This document shows positions 1-8,324 of a DNA stretch of 64,000 nt, piece after piece. A model generated the notes under the pieces. That model was given only the letters and a program-made list of their open reading frames with translations, made no database searches and was not told the origin of the DNA. The DNA comes from Pontibacter ummariensis (lineage in GTDB: Bacteria; Bacteroidota; Bacteroidia; Cytophagales; Hymenobacteraceae), in NCBI RefSeq assembly GCF_900188175.1, contig NZ_FZOQ01000001.1, positions 124,001 through 188,000 of the forward strand. Direction: 5' to 3'. The position numbers and the translations under genes were made by a program. Position 1 is the first letter of the stretch; each line of letters starts with the position of its first letter.

Positions 1-1
1 G

Positions 2-880
2 TACTGCGGCGTTTCACAGGCGGAGTTTCTGGAGGAGGAGGCCCCCCGGCTGGAACGCTGGCTAAACCAGCACATGCATGGGCAGATGCATTACATGGAG
101 AACCACTTCGACAAACGTCTGGACCCGCGCCTGCTGGTGGATGGGGCGAAGTCAGTGGTGTCTTTGCTCTTGAACTACTACCCGGAGGAGAAGCAGGAAG
201 AGGACGATACCTATCGGATCTCGAAGTATGCCTACGGTACCGACTACCACTTTGTGATAAAGGACAAACTGAAAACATTGCTGGCCTATATCAACGAGGT
301 AATAGGAGAGGTAGGAGGCCGTTGTTTTGTGGACTCTGCCCCGGTGCTGGACAAGGCCTGGGCCAAAAAGAGCGGCTTGGGTTGGGTTGGCAAGAACTCA
401 AACCTCATCACCCCGCAGGTAGGCAGCTTTTACTTTATAGCCGAACTGATCATCGACCTGGAGCTAGAGCCGGACGGACCATTAAAGGATTACTGTGGTT
501 CCTGTACACGCTGCCTCGATGCCTGCCCGACGGGGGCTATTGTGGAGCCTTATGTGGTGGACGGTAGCAAATGCATCTCCTACTTTACAATAGAGCTGAA
601 GGACCAGCTCCCGCAGGAGATGCAGGGCAAGTTCGGCAATTGGGTATTCGGTTGCGATGTCTGCCAGGATGTGTGCCCCTGGAACCGGTTCAGTAAGCCT
701 CATAAAGAGCCCGCCTTTGCGCCGCACCCGCAGCTAAAGGAGATGAAAACCGCCGATTGGCAGGAGCTGACGCATGAGGTGTTCTCACAGCTGTTTAAAA
801 AGTCAGCTGTAAAACGGACAGGCTATAACGGCCTGATGCGTAACATCCGCTTTGTGCAGGAAAACCCGGAAAAGGATTAG
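2..880 (+). CDS. queG: Epoxyqueuosine reductase QueG, 5' end missing
   Basis: QueG is the cobalamin-dependent iron-sulfur enzyme that reduces epoxyqueuosine to queuosine in tRNA anticodons. The frame is open from base 2, before the first ATG at 74, and the upstream residues ([20 protein letters not shown]) fit the family, so the gene is cut by the window edge and does not start at 74. The C-terminal half has two ferredoxin-like Cys clusters, [12 protein letters not shown] and [11 protein letters not shown], as expected for two [4Fe-4S] centres. It ends in a 4-base tail-to-tail overlap with the next, leftward gene. The call is secure; only the N-terminus is unseen. Confidence 0.95.
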   Translation, partial: YCGVSQAEFLEEEAPRLERWLNQHMHGQMHYMENHFDKRLDPRLLVDGAKSVVSLLLNYYPEEKQEEDDTYRISKYAYGTDYHFVIKDKLKTLLAYINEVIGEVGGRCFVDSAPVLDKAWAKKSGLGWVGKNSNLITPQVGSFYFIAELIIDLELEPDGPLKDYCGSCTRCLDACPTGAIVEPYVVDGSKCISYFTIELKDQLPQEMQGKFGNWVFGCDVCQDVCPWNRFSKPHKEPAFAPHPQLKEMKTADWQELTHEVFSQLFKKSAVKRTGYNGLMRNIRFVQENPEKD

Positions 881-1080
881 CTTGCGTTGAGACTTTGATT
901 TTTTGCGAACACCTTGTTTAAGATGAGGAGGTACATGCCTGAGAACTGCTCGTAGCACCACTGCTTTAAGTGGTCTAACTCTTCGGTTACTAAAACCTTT
1001 AAAGCTTTTCGAAGCTCCTTTTCAAACAGCATTTTATCGAAGCTTACTTTCAACAAAATGGTTTTAACGTATTCTAACAT
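877..1080 (-). CDS. Small conserved-looking hypothetical protein, 67 aa
   Basis: The product is a 67-residue protein starting [16 protein letters not shown]. It is mostly helical in appearance, with mixed charge ([23 protein letters not shown]), and has no signal peptide or membrane segment. I recall similar short proteins in Cytophagales genomes but can give no function. Its stop codon TAA overlaps the queG stop codon by 4 bases on the opposite strand. The upstream side is AT-rich and suits a promoter. The reading frame is clean with normal codon use, so I treat it as a real gene. Confidence 0.65.
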   Translation of the reverse strand: MLEYVKTILLKVSFDKMLFEKELRKALKVLVTEELDHLKQWCYEQFSGMYLLILNKVFAKNQSLNAS

Positions 1081-1359
1081 GTAAGTAAATAGTGAGTGGT
1101 AACTTGCTAACTAGTACGATTGAAGATAAAAAAAGGTGATAACTACCTTGATTTAATTCAATTTAAATGCATAAATAATCTAAATAATATTGTAAAAGTT
1201 AAAAGCCTGGTTGGCTACCTCTCTTTAAGTTTGTTTTAGCAAAAATAGTAAGTGCTTACTCAATAGTCAACTGTTTGATTATATATATTAATTTATTTTT
1301 ATAAGCTACTGCTGGCCAAGCCTATAAGGGGAAGCCTCTCTGCTCCTCCTGCATGCTCT

Positions 1360-1386
1360 TACTTAAGTGCACAGAATACTTAAGTG
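1360..1386 (+). promoter_or_regulatory. Tandem TACTTAAGTG sites, candidate operator
   Basis: Two identical 10-mers TACTTAAGTG occur at 1360-1369 and 1377-1386, 17 bases apart start to start. Each holds the 8-base palindrome ACTTAAGT. They sit directly upstream of a TAAATTTG -7 box, so the second copy covers the place where a -33 element would be. The layout suits a transcription factor binding as two dimers, but no regulator is known. Confidence 0.4.
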
Positions 1387-1397
1387 GCAGAAATTGT

Positions 1398-1405
1398 TAA
1401 ATTTG
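1398..1405 (+). promoter_or_regulatory. Bacteroidota -7 box for the BatD-like gene
   Basis: TAAATTTG matches the Bacteroidota -7 consensus TAnnTTTG. It predicts a transcript start near 1412, about 40 bases before the ATG at 1452. No good -33 TTTG is present at the usual spacing. Confidence 0.5.
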
Positions 1406-1451
1406 TGTGTTGTACTTTGTAATCCATAGCCGTCTTTTACCGGTGCTGAAT

Positions 1452-2891
1452 ATGCGCGCGTTTGTTCTTTTTCTTCTACTCTGCTTTGCCCTCGCATTGC
1501 CTTCCTGGGCACAGCCGGTAAGCGTTGAGCTAGGGAAGAGTCCTTTGCCCATTAATCAGTACTTTACTGTTTCTATAAAGCTGCAGGACCAACAGCTGAA
1601 AGACTACACCCCTTTCCCGGAAATTGAGGGCTTTAAGAAGAGCAATAAGTACTCTTCCACGAAGACCATTATCACCGGGGGCAACACTACAACGATCCTA
1701 ACCATCACGCAGAACTATGCCGCCCTGGATGAGGGTACCTATGAACTGGAGCCTTTTTCGATGAAGGTGAACGGGCAGACAGTACAGTCGTCGGGGATGG
1801 AGATAACAGTGCTGCCGATGCAAGCTGATGCCCCACTCCATTCAGCTGTGCCGGACTTAATTGGGGCGGAAACCGAGCCAGCCACTCCGGAAGAGGAGCC
1901 GGAGTTTATTGATAAGGACGATAATGCCTTCCTGACCGTGTATACGAACAAGAAAGAGGTGTTTGTGGGAGAGGGGGTTAAGGTAGCGCTGTATTTTTAT
2001 TTGGCCGAAGAGGACCAACGGTTGCTGGATTTTTACGATTTTGCAAATCAGATAACAGGAATCCTGCGCCAGCTGAAACAACCGAATGCTTGGGAGGAGG
2101 CCTTTGACTTTACAGAGATCGTCCCGGAGAACGTAGTTGTGCAGGGGGAACCGTACCTGCGCTTTAAATTGTACGAGGCCGTACTGTACCCGATCAACCA
2201 GGAGCCGCTCCATTTTCCGGCGCTGCAACTAAAGATGATCAAGTACAAGGTGGCAAAGAACCCGAGCCTGTTGGCGGAGGACAGGCAGGAGGGCTACAAA
2301 ACGTTTTTCTCGAGAGAACGGACAGTGGAGGTGAAGCCGCTACCACCGCACCCGCTGCGCGACGTGGTGGCTGTGGGCAACTACAGGCTGCACGAAAGCC
2401 TCTCCAAAAAGAGGGTGCCGGTAAATAAAAGCTTCTCTTACCTTTTCCAGGTAGAAGGAGAGGGCAACTTGGCAGCAATTATGACGCCAAGCCCTAACGT
2501 TTCACCAGGCTTGGAGTTCTATCCGCCAGACGTGCGGCAGGATGTAACCAGGCGGGCAGGGCGCGTGGTGGGCTCCAAAAGCTTTTCTTACACGGTGTTG
2601 CCACGGGAGCCAGGCAAGTACGACTTGGGAGAGTCGCTGCAGTGGATTTACTTTAACCCGGCAACAGCGGCCTATGATACCCTTCGCCCCAAATTGCAGG
2701 TGCAGGTCACTGGTGTCCGCGACAGCGATGCACTGGTGTTGTCAAGAGACTTAGGATCATTTTATAATATCATCGAGAACGAGAGCAATAATTTGGTAGA
2801 GCTGGATTTATTTGACGAGATCAAGCGCTATGCAAACATTATTCTGCTGGTGCTGCTGTTGGTTTCCGGCTTCGTTTTCTTAAAGAAATAG
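1452..2891 (+). CDS. BatD-like protein (oxygen tolerance family)
   Basis: The protein has a signal peptide (MRAFVLFLLLCFALALPSWA), a long beta-rich periplasmic part and one C-terminal membrane segment (ANIILLVLLLVSGFVF). Motifs such as VSVELGKSPLPINQYFTVSI and the LxxFxV-type repeats fit the BatD family, named for oxygen tolerance in Bacteroides; its biochemical role is not settled. A longer frame begins with GTG at 1407, but that codon lies before the transcript start predicted from the -7 box, and the signal peptide starts at 1452. At 479 residues it is shorter than typical BatD, and no BatA, B, C or E gene is nearby. It is followed 3 bases later by aroC. Confidence 0.75.
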   Translation: MRAFVLFLLLCFALALPSWAQPVSVELGKSPLPINQYFTVSIKLQDQQLKDYTPFPEIEGFKKSNKYSSTKTIITGGNTTTILTITQNYAALDEGTYELEPFSMKVNGQTVQSSGMEITVLPMQADAPLHSAVPDLIGAETEPATPEEEPEFIDKDDNAFLTVYTNKKEVFVGEGVKVALYFYLAEEDQRLLDFYDFANQITGILRQLKQPNAWEEAFDFTEIVPENVVVQGEPYLRFKLYEAVLYPINQEPLHFPALQLKMIKYKVAKNPSLLAEDRQEGYKTFFSRERTVEVKPLPPHPLRDVVAVGNYRLHESLSKKRVPVNKSFSYLFQVEGEGNLAAIMTPSPNVSPGLEFYPPDVRQDVTRRAGRVVGSKSFSYTVLPREPGKYDLGESLQWIYFNPATAAYDTLRPKLQVQVTGVRDSDALVLSRDLGSFYNIIENESNNLVELDLFDEIKRYANIILLVLLLVSGFVFLKK

Positions 2892-2894
2892 AAC

Positions 2895-3974
2895 ATGAGT
2901 AATTCTTACGGAAAGCTTTTCCGCATAACCACTTTTGGCGAGTCGCATGGCGCGGCAGTGGGCGTAATTGTTGATGGCTGCCCTGCCGGGCTGGAGATCA
3001 CGACAGAAGAAATTCAAGAGGCACTGGACCGCCGCCGCCCCGGGCAGAGTAAGATTACCACGCCCCGAAAAGAGGAAGACAGGGTAACGATACTGTCAGG
3101 GGTGTTTGAAGGTAAAACCCTGGGCACGCCTATTGCCATGGTTGTTAACAATAAGGACCAAGCCAGCAAGGATTACAGCCATATCGAGCATGCTTTCCGT
3201 CCGTCTCACGCCGATTATACTTATACCGCAAAGTACGGCCTGCGCGATTACCGGGGTGGGGGGCGTAGCTCTGCCCGCGAAACCGTAGCCCGTGTGGCCG
3301 CAGGTGCCCTGGCGGCTAAAATGCTGCAGCAGCAGGGAATTAGCATACAAGCCTATGTGTCGCAGGTAGGAAAGATAAAGCTGCAGAAGCCTTATACCGA
3401 GCTGGACCTGAGCCAGATTGACTCGAACATCGTGCGCTGCCCGGATGGGGCGACAGCCTCCCGGATGATCGGCCTGATCGAAGAGGTGCGCGACAGCCTG
3501 GATACCATAGGAGGTGTGGTGAGCTGCGTGATTAAAGGTGTACCGGTAGGCTTGGGAGAGCCGGTTTTCGACAAGCTGCATGCCGAAATGGGAAAGGCGA
3601 TGCTAAGTATTAACGCTGTGAAGGGCTTTGAGTGCGGCAGTGGCTTTGAGGGTGTGAAGATGAGAGGATCGGAGCACAACGACCAGTTTTATACCGATGA
3701 GGAAGGTAATGTCCATACCCGTACAAACAACTCAGGCGGTGTACAGGGTGGCATCAGCAACGGGCAGGACATTTACTTTAACGTTGCCTTTAAGCCGGTC
3801 GCCACTATCCTGCAACCGCAGCAGACGATAAATGATGCCGGCGAGGATATTGAATTGAAAGGTAAAGGCCGCCACGACCCTTGCGTGTTGCCACGTGCCG
3901 TCCCAATCGTGGACGCGATGGCTGCCCTGGTACTGGCTGATCTGATGCTACGGCAGAAAGCAAACAAACTGTAG
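2895..3974 (+). CDS. aroC: Chorismate synthase
   Basis: This enzyme performs the last shikimate-pathway step, turning EPSP into chorismate with reduced FMN. The product is 359 residues, the usual length. It shows the family signatures: [18 protein letters not shown] near the N-terminus, [14 protein letters not shown], the [20 protein letters not shown] signature and [13 protein letters not shown]. The ATG follows the preceding stop by 3 bases, so it is probably co-transcribed with the BatD-like gene. It is followed by a strong hairpin terminator. Confidence 0.97.
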   Translation: MSNSYGKLFRITTFGESHGAAVGVIVDGCPAGLEITTEEIQEALDRRRPGQSKITTPRKEEDRVTILSGVFEGKTLGTPIAMVVNNKDQASKDYSHIEHAFRPSHADYTYTAKYGLRDYRGGGRSSARETVARVAAGALAAKMLQQQGISIQAYVSQVGKIKLQKPYTELDLSQIDSNIVRCPDGATASRMIGLIEEVRDSLDTIGGVVSCVIKGVPVGLGEPVFDKLHAEMGKAMLSINAVKGFECGSGFEGVKMRGSEHNDQFYTDEEGNVHTRTNNSGGVQGGISNGQDIYFNVAFKPVATILQPQQTINDAGEDIELKGKGRHDPCVLPRAVPIVDAMAALVLADLMLRQKANKL

Positions 3975-3997
3975 TACTAAAGCGAAAGTTGAAATGG

Positions 3998-4038
3998 AAA
4001 GGCACCAGCAGGTATCTAATGCCTGCTGGTGCCTTTTT
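3998..4038 (+). terminator. Rho-independent terminator after aroC
   Basis: A 15-bp perfect stem (3998-4012 with 4022-4036) carries a 9-base loop and ends in TTTTT. It stands 24 bases after the aroC stop codon. Confidence 0.85.
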
Positions 4039-4040
4039 AT

Positions 4041-4343
4041 TTTTATTGCTGCCCTACTACTGGACAGAAGTGCCCAAAAGTTAATGTCTGTCGGTGCCAC
4101 ATGTCTGCTTCGCTGCTGCCGTAATTGCTGTTGCGAACCATGTCTGACCTTAGCGCCCGCACCCATAGAGAGGCCATCCAGGACAGATTTATGAGCCAGA
4201 GGGCCAAGGCTTACCTTTAGCCCAGGCTCCTTTGGTAGCCTCACCTTAGTCACGGCCGCAAGTCCCGCTTGGTAGTCCAAGGCCTCAAAAGAGGCAATTG
4301 CGGTAAGAGAGGGAAGCCCAGCCGTTGTCTCTTTTAGCTACAC
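4041..4343. other. Noncoding stretch with an open minus frame
   Basis: About 300 bases lie between the aroC terminator and the end of the leftward ABC gene. On the minus strand one frame is open for about 125 codons from about 4335 down to 3948, starting just after a TAG. It has no ATG, runs through the terminator hairpin and into the 3' end of aroC, and matches no family I recognise. It may be a decayed gene or chance. Confidence 0.45.
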
Positions 4344-5018
4344 TTACAGTTTGCCGTAGGGTACATAGCCCCAATCTGCTAGTTCTTCTGCATGACTAAT
4401 GGGTTTGCAACTACCCTCATGTAACAGTATGAGGCGGTCACTTATTTTTAATACAGTATGATAGTCATGGTCTGTGATGATGAAACCCTTCGTTGCCGCG
4501 TATTGCATCAGCAATTCCTGTATCACTTCCACGTGCAGCGGCGCGACACCGGAGAAAGGTTCGTCGAGCAGAAGGAATTTAGCATCTGACAGTAGTAACA
4601 GGAGTAGCTCGAAGTAACGCCTTTCCCCTTTCGAGAGCTCCTCCGCGTACTTCCGTAAGTGCGGTTGTATCCGCTCGTCCTCTTTCAGCGTTTTCCGCTT
4701 TTGCGCTTCGCGGTAATACAGGTCAATAACAGAGTTCAGCGGGATATCTTTAGGTAAAAAGCCTTGCTGCGGAAGGTAGGTTAGCAGGTCTGGTTGCTGA
4801 TAGGGAGCCTGGTACACCTGGTCATTAATCTTAATGTGCTTGCTAACAGTAGGCCTGGTGCCGAAGATAATCTGCAGCAGGGTGGTTTTACCAGAACCGT
4901 TTCTGCCTAACAAGCCAACAGTCTCACCTGTTTCGCAAGAAAGGTAAACATCTGTGAGCAATTGCCTCTCACCAATGCGATATCGCACGCTGTCCACTTG
5001 CAGCCTGTGCTTAGACAT
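4344..5018 (-). CDS. ABC transporter ATP-binding protein
   Basis: This is a single ABC ATPase domain of 224 residues. It has Walker A (GLLGRNGSGKTTLLQ, near residue 35), a Q-loop (YLPQQGF), a signature motif in the variant form LSKGERR instead of LSGGQ, Walker B (AKFLLLDEPFSG) and an H-loop (IITDHDYH). The start overlaps the end of the upstream membrane-protein gene by 8 bases, so the two are translated together and likely form one transporter. The short C-terminus carries no extra domain. The substrate is unknown; the general form recalls LptB-like or export-type ATPases. Confidence 0.85.
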   Translation of the reverse strand: MSKHRLQVDSVRYRIGERQLLTDVYLSCETGETVGLLGRNGSGKTTLLQIIFGTRPTVSKHIKINDQVYQAPYQQPDLLTYLPQQGFLPKDIPLNSVIDLYYREAQKRKTLKEDERIQPHLRKYAEELSKGERRYFELLLLLLSDAKFLLLDEPFSGVAPLHVEVIQELLMQYAATKGFIITDHDYHTVLKISDRLILLHEGSCKPISHAEELADWGYVPYGKL

Positions 5019-5334
5019 AACGGTACAGGAATAACTTTAACAGGAAGAGTAAAATAACGAGCACCACGTTGAGCCCATAGGACGCTACCATCAGCGATAC
5101 TTTACTCAGGCCCCTGTTGTAGTAGAAGTAGTACTGCCCGGCGTGGCGCTGCTCGTACAGGTAGAGCGCCAGCAGAAAGCCTCCGGTTAGTAAGCACAGG
5201 CTAAAGGCATCGATAGCCCCGACAACAAAATGGGGGTTGAATATAATGCCCGTAAGACCGGCTATCAGTGAGATGGGCAGGTTGAAGCGCTGTGTACTTT
5301 TATAATAGTGCCAGGTGAGCCTTAACTTAACCAT
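5011..5334 (-). CDS. Small membrane protein paired with ABC ATPase
   Basis: The 107-residue protein has about three hydrophobic helices (around LPISLIAGLTGIIF, FSLCLLTGGFLLALYLY and LNVVLVILLFLLKLFLY) and a positively charged N-terminus. It overlaps the ATPase gene by 8 bases, which argues that it is its membrane partner. This is far smaller than a usual ABC permease of six helices, so it would have to oligomerise or join another subunit. I do not recognise the family. Confidence 0.7.
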   Translation of the reverse strand: MVKLRLTWHYYKSTQRFNLPISLIAGLTGIIFNPHFVVGAIDAFSLCLLTGGFLLALYLYEQRHAGQYYFYYNRGLSKVSLMVASYGLNVVLVILLFLLKLFLYRYV

Positions 5335-5381
5335 CTGTAGGTGTCTCTTTCTCTGAATATAAGCATAAAAAGTACAACCTC

Positions 5382-5422
5382 CTAAAACAGAACAGCAGCC
5401 CTAGTTACCCAAGGCTGCTGTT
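5382..5422 (-). terminator. Terminator after the CitMHS-type transporter
   Basis: A 10-bp stem (AACAGCAGCC at 5391-5400 with GGCTGCTGTT at 5413-5422) and 12-base loop lie 21 bases past the leftward stop codon. On the minus strand it is followed by a T-rich TCTGTTTTAGG. Confidence 0.6.
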
Positions 5423-5442
5423 ATAATGGTTAATACTGTTAC

Positions 5443-6828
5443 TTAAAACAATTGCAGGTATACCGACAGGTACCACACTAACAGCAGGGCTGGCAGCAGG
5501 AACGGGATAGAGAAGCGTACGATGTAGGCGAAGAAAGTCGGCATTTTGATACCGGCACTTTCCGCGATCGCTTTCACCATAAAGTTAGGGCCATTGCCAA
5601 TGTAGGTAAAGGCTCCGAAAAGTACGGCCGCCAGTGAAATAGCCTCTAATAAGACCATCGTAGCCGGCTCTACGCCTGTCCCCGTTGCAAACTGTCGTAC
5701 CTCTACTACACTGTTCTGGGCCATATCGTACTTAGCCATAGCCAGTGATAGGAAGTTGGCATACGTAGGGGCGTTATCCAGGAAACCAGATAGAGAACCA
5801 GTTGCCCAGTACAGGAAGTTCGGTGTAATATACTGCGCATATTGTGGCGCCGAAGCAATGGCGGCTGACAGTTGCAGGGCTGGCATCATCGTAAAGAAGA
5901 TACCGAAGAACAGGAACACTACCTCCAAAATCGGGTGGAAGTTAAACTGGTTACCGGCCAATGCCGTCTTACTGGAGAAGCGGTAGCAGGCAAAAGCAGC
6001 ACTCAATTGAATGATCTCACGAATAAAAGAGAACTTGTTCCCGTCGTAAGGGATATATGGCAGGCCTTCTACCACGTTCGGGTCCAGGAAAATAGCACCG
6101 ATGATGATGGCCAACCAGAACAAGTTGCGTTTTCCGGTAACGTAAAACTCAGTTTTCTCCTCGTTTTTGGCCACTACCTCCGGCTTTGCATGAAAGCCTT
6201 CCTTGTTGCGGCTATCCAGCAGGAAGAAGATAAGGCAAAGTACGGCTATGGCTATCACCCATGATACAAACAGGTGCTGCAGTGTCCAGAAGAAAGGAAC
6301 ACCTTTCAGGAAACCGATAAACAGGGGAGGGTCGCCCAGTGGTGTAAGCAAGCCCCCGGCATTACTCACAATAAAGATAAAGAAGACGATCTGGTAAGGC
6401 TTGATGCGGTGCACGTTCAGGCGGATAAACGGCCGAATCAGCAGCAGCGAAGCTCCTGTGGTACCCACAAAGTTTGCCAGTACGGCTCCGATAGCCACCA
6501 AAGCCACATTCATAGCCGGGGTAGCATTAGCGTTGATGTTTATGTAAATACCCCCTGCCGCTATGTACAGTGAACTGAGCAGGATGGCAAAAGAGGCATA
6601 TTCGGCCAGCGTGTGTGCAGGCATGTGGTAATCCTGAAGCACGAACAGGTAGTACGCCAGCACAGTAAGCCCCAGTGTAACAGCCACCGTTTTGTAGTTT
6701 TGTTCCCAAAAGTGGCCAAAGAAGATGGGGCCAGCGGCAATCATTCCGATCAAAACAAGAAAGGGGATGATCAGGAAAATGGGTAGCGCGTGGTGGGGTT
6801 GCGCCAGTAGAATAAAGTTGTTTAGCAT
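5443..6828 (-). CDS. Sodium:proton antiporter / CitMHS-type transporter
   Basis: The 461-residue integral membrane protein has about 11-12 hydrophobic helices. The mid-protein segments FVGTTGASLLLIRPFIR and SNAGGLLTPLGDPPLFIGF are typical of the ion transporter superfamily that includes NhaD antiporters and CitMHS citrate carriers. In Bacteroidota this family is usually labelled sodium:proton antiporter. The Asp of LGDPP is a likely ion-binding residue by analogy. It is a single-gene unit with its own terminator. The exact substrate cannot be read from sequence. Confidence 0.8.
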   Translation of the reverse strand: MLNNFILLAQPHHALPIFLIIPFLVLIGMIAAGPIFFGHFWEQNYKTVAVTLGLTVLAYYLFVLQDYHMPAHTLAEYASFAILLSSLYIAAGGIYININANATPAMNVALVAIGAVLANFVGTTGASLLLIRPFIRLNVHRIKPYQIVFFIFIVSNAGGLLTPLGDPPLFIGFLKGVPFFWTLQHLFVSWVIAIAVLCLIFFLLDSRNKEGFHAKPEVVAKNEEKTEFYVTGKRNLFWLAIIIGAIFLDPNVVEGLPYIPYDGNKFSFIREIIQLSAAFACYRFSSKTALAGNQFNFHPILEVVFLFFGIFFTMMPALQLSAAIASAPQYAQYITPNFLYWATGSLSGFLDNAPTYANFLSLAMAKYDMAQNSVVEVRQFATGTGVEPATMVLLEAISLAAVLFGAFTYIGNGPNFMVKAIAESAGIKMPTFFAYIVRFSIPFLLPALLLVWYLSVYLQLF

Positions 6829-6986
6829 GTTTAGAAAGATGCGGTGAAAATCAGGTCAAAAAATGCTTGCGGCACAAAGATACAGCTTCTGTGCTAAATA
6901 GCTATTCTCTACACCGGATTGGGCCGTGTGGGGTGGCTTTAAGGGCAGGCAGAAAGGGGGAGGGGCTTAATCTCAGAAATATTACC

Positions 6987-6994
6987 TAATTTTG
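6987..6994 (+). promoter_or_regulatory. -7 box for the Nfu gene
   Basis: TAATTTTG fits TAnnTTTG and lies 50 bases before the ATG at 7044. No clear -33 TTTG is seen at 19 bases spacing. Confidence 0.4.
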
Positions 6995-7043
6995 GAAACT
7001 TTCAGATATAGGCTAAGGTTTTAATCTAAAACAGAGAATTCTT

Positions 7044-7655
7044 ATGATCAATAATACAGCAAAAACAGTTTCTGTGTACGCAGAGGCTAACCCGAACCCG
7101 GAGTCAATGAAGTTTGTGATGAACGTGCAGCTGCTGCCGGAAGGCCAAAGCGTGGACTATCCAAACCTGGAGAGCGCGCTGGAGTCACCATTGGCGCAGG
7201 AGCTTTTTAACTTTGACTACGTGTCGCGTGTGTTTATTGCAAGCAACTTTGTAACCGTTACCAAAACAGCTGACCTGGAGTGGGTAAAGCTGATTCCGGA
7301 GCTGCGTACTTTCCTGAAGTCTTATGTAGAGGCAGGAGGCCCTATCTTCAACGAAGGCTTTGAGGTGAAAAAAGCAGAAGCTCCAGTAGCAGGTGCTGAA
7401 ACATCTGGCGAGGACGCCGATATCTCTAAGAAGATCATCGACCTGCTGGATAACTATGTGCGCCCGGCTGTAGAGCAGGATGGTGGTAACATTACGTTCA
7501 AGTCTTATAATGATGGTGTCGTAACTGTGTTCCTGCAGGGCTCTTGCAGCGGCTGCCCATCCGCTACTGTTACACTGAAGGCTGGTATCGAGAACCTGTT
7601 AAAGCGTATGGTGCCGGAAGTAAAAGAGGTAGTAGCAGACGGAGTTACCGTTTAA
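7044..7655 (+). CDS. Nfu-type iron-sulfur cluster scaffold protein
   Basis: This 203-residue protein should hold and pass on [4Fe-4S] clusters to target enzymes in the cytoplasm. The N-terminal part (residues about 10-100, AEANPNPESMKFVMNV) is the Nfu N-terminal domain, and the C-terminal part (about 125-203) is the NifU-like domain with the cluster-binding CxxC in GSCSGCPSATVTLK. A low-complexity Ala/Glu linker joins them. It stands alone, far from any suf gene in this window, and has its own promoter box and a remarkable downstream hairpin. Confidence 0.92.
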   Translation: MINNTAKTVSVYAEANPNPESMKFVMNVQLLPEGQSVDYPNLESALESPLAQELFNFDYVSRVFIASNFVTVTKTADLEWVKLIPELRTFLKSYVEAGGPIFNEGFEVKKAEAPVAGAETSGEDADISKKIIDLLDNYVRPAVEQDGGNITFKSYNDGVVTVFLQGSCSGCPSATVTLKAGIENLLKRMVPEVKEVVADGVTV

Positions 7656-7673
7656 GCAGGCAGAAAACTATCA

Positions 7674-7732
7674 TTTTCGATAAAACAAGAGCGGCAGCCC
7701 ATTTCGGGCTGCCGCTCTTGTTTTATCGAAAA
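7674..7732. terminator. 27-bp perfect inverted repeat after nfu
   Basis: The arms 7674-7700 and 7706-7732 are perfectly complementary over 27 bases with a 5-base loop (atttc). The GC-rich core GAGCGGCAGCCC is flanked by A/T tracts on both sides, so it can terminate in both directions. It begins 18 bases after the nfu stop codon. Confidence 0.85.
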
Positions 7733-8268
7733 GAGTAACTGACGTTGCGCAAGTTAAAAGCGCTGCCTTTTGAGACTTTCTGTCCTCTTTAGCCCTAACA
7801 GAAAGAACTGTCTGTAAAGAACTCCTCATGCCGTTTTTTATCCTGCTATTAGTTACACCCTGTTGAGCATGCTCACAAGCTGCAAGCTCTTGTTCGTGCT
7901 TGTCCTTAGGAGAGCAGCTTGCTTTTAACTGTGCGAAAAATGGTAATTCCCCGGCAATGCTTTAGTTCAACGACTAGAGTGTACTTTTAGGAAGGGCAAA
8001 AAGACCCTCTGCTGATAGGCATTCTGTGAACAAGACCTTTACCGGATGACGAAATGGAAGAATGATACGGCCCTTAGTGGAGGAAGGGACAGCAGGGAAG
8101 GGGACACGTTTCAATCAGTATTTGGTGGTATGAGCGACTGGCTTTAAGCCCTCAATGCTGAAGCAATCGGGTTAAAAAGTGGAGCCTTGTTGGGGCTTGA
8201 TTAGCAGAAGGCTTTTGTGCCCTTATTCGCACAAGCAGGACAGCTTGAAAGGGCAGGGAGCTATAAAC
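7733..8268. other. Long gene-free stretch, about 535 bases
   Basis: The region lies between two terminators of convergent transcription units and has no ORF of note on either strand. Base composition is close to that of coding DNA, which may mean a decayed gene, but I can recognise no remnant. No tRNA-like or riboswitch-like fold stands out. Confidence 0.5.
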
Positions 8269-8300
8269 AAAAAAGCCCGGAACCTGAGCTCCGGGCTTTT
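8269..8300 (-). terminator. Terminator after secDF
   Basis: An 11-bp stem (8271-8281 with 8290-8300, core GCCCGGA/TCCGGGC) with an 8-base loop is followed on the minus strand by TTTTTTG. It lies 25 bases past the secDF stop. Confidence 0.85.
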
Positions 8301-8324
8301 CTTATGTCAAGCTTTATCTGCTGC

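Larger units (their letters stand above)
1081..1451. other. AT-rich intergenic region with divergent promoters
   Basis: About 370 bases without a gene lie between two divergent genes. The stretch at 1130-1320 is very AT-rich. It contains a short inverted repeat AGTAAG-TG-CTTACT (1247-1260) and two copies of TACTTAAGTG described separately. No RNA gene or small ORF is evident. Confidence 0.6.

Noticed and set aside
1407-1451. GTG start for the BatD-like protein
   Set aside because: It lies before the transcript start predicted from TAAATTTG; the signal peptide begins at 1452.
3948-4335. Minus-strand open frame of about 125 codons after the ABC gene
   Set aside because: It lacks an ATG, crosses the aroC terminator and the aroC 3' end and resembles no family. 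It may be a decayed gene but I cannot support it.
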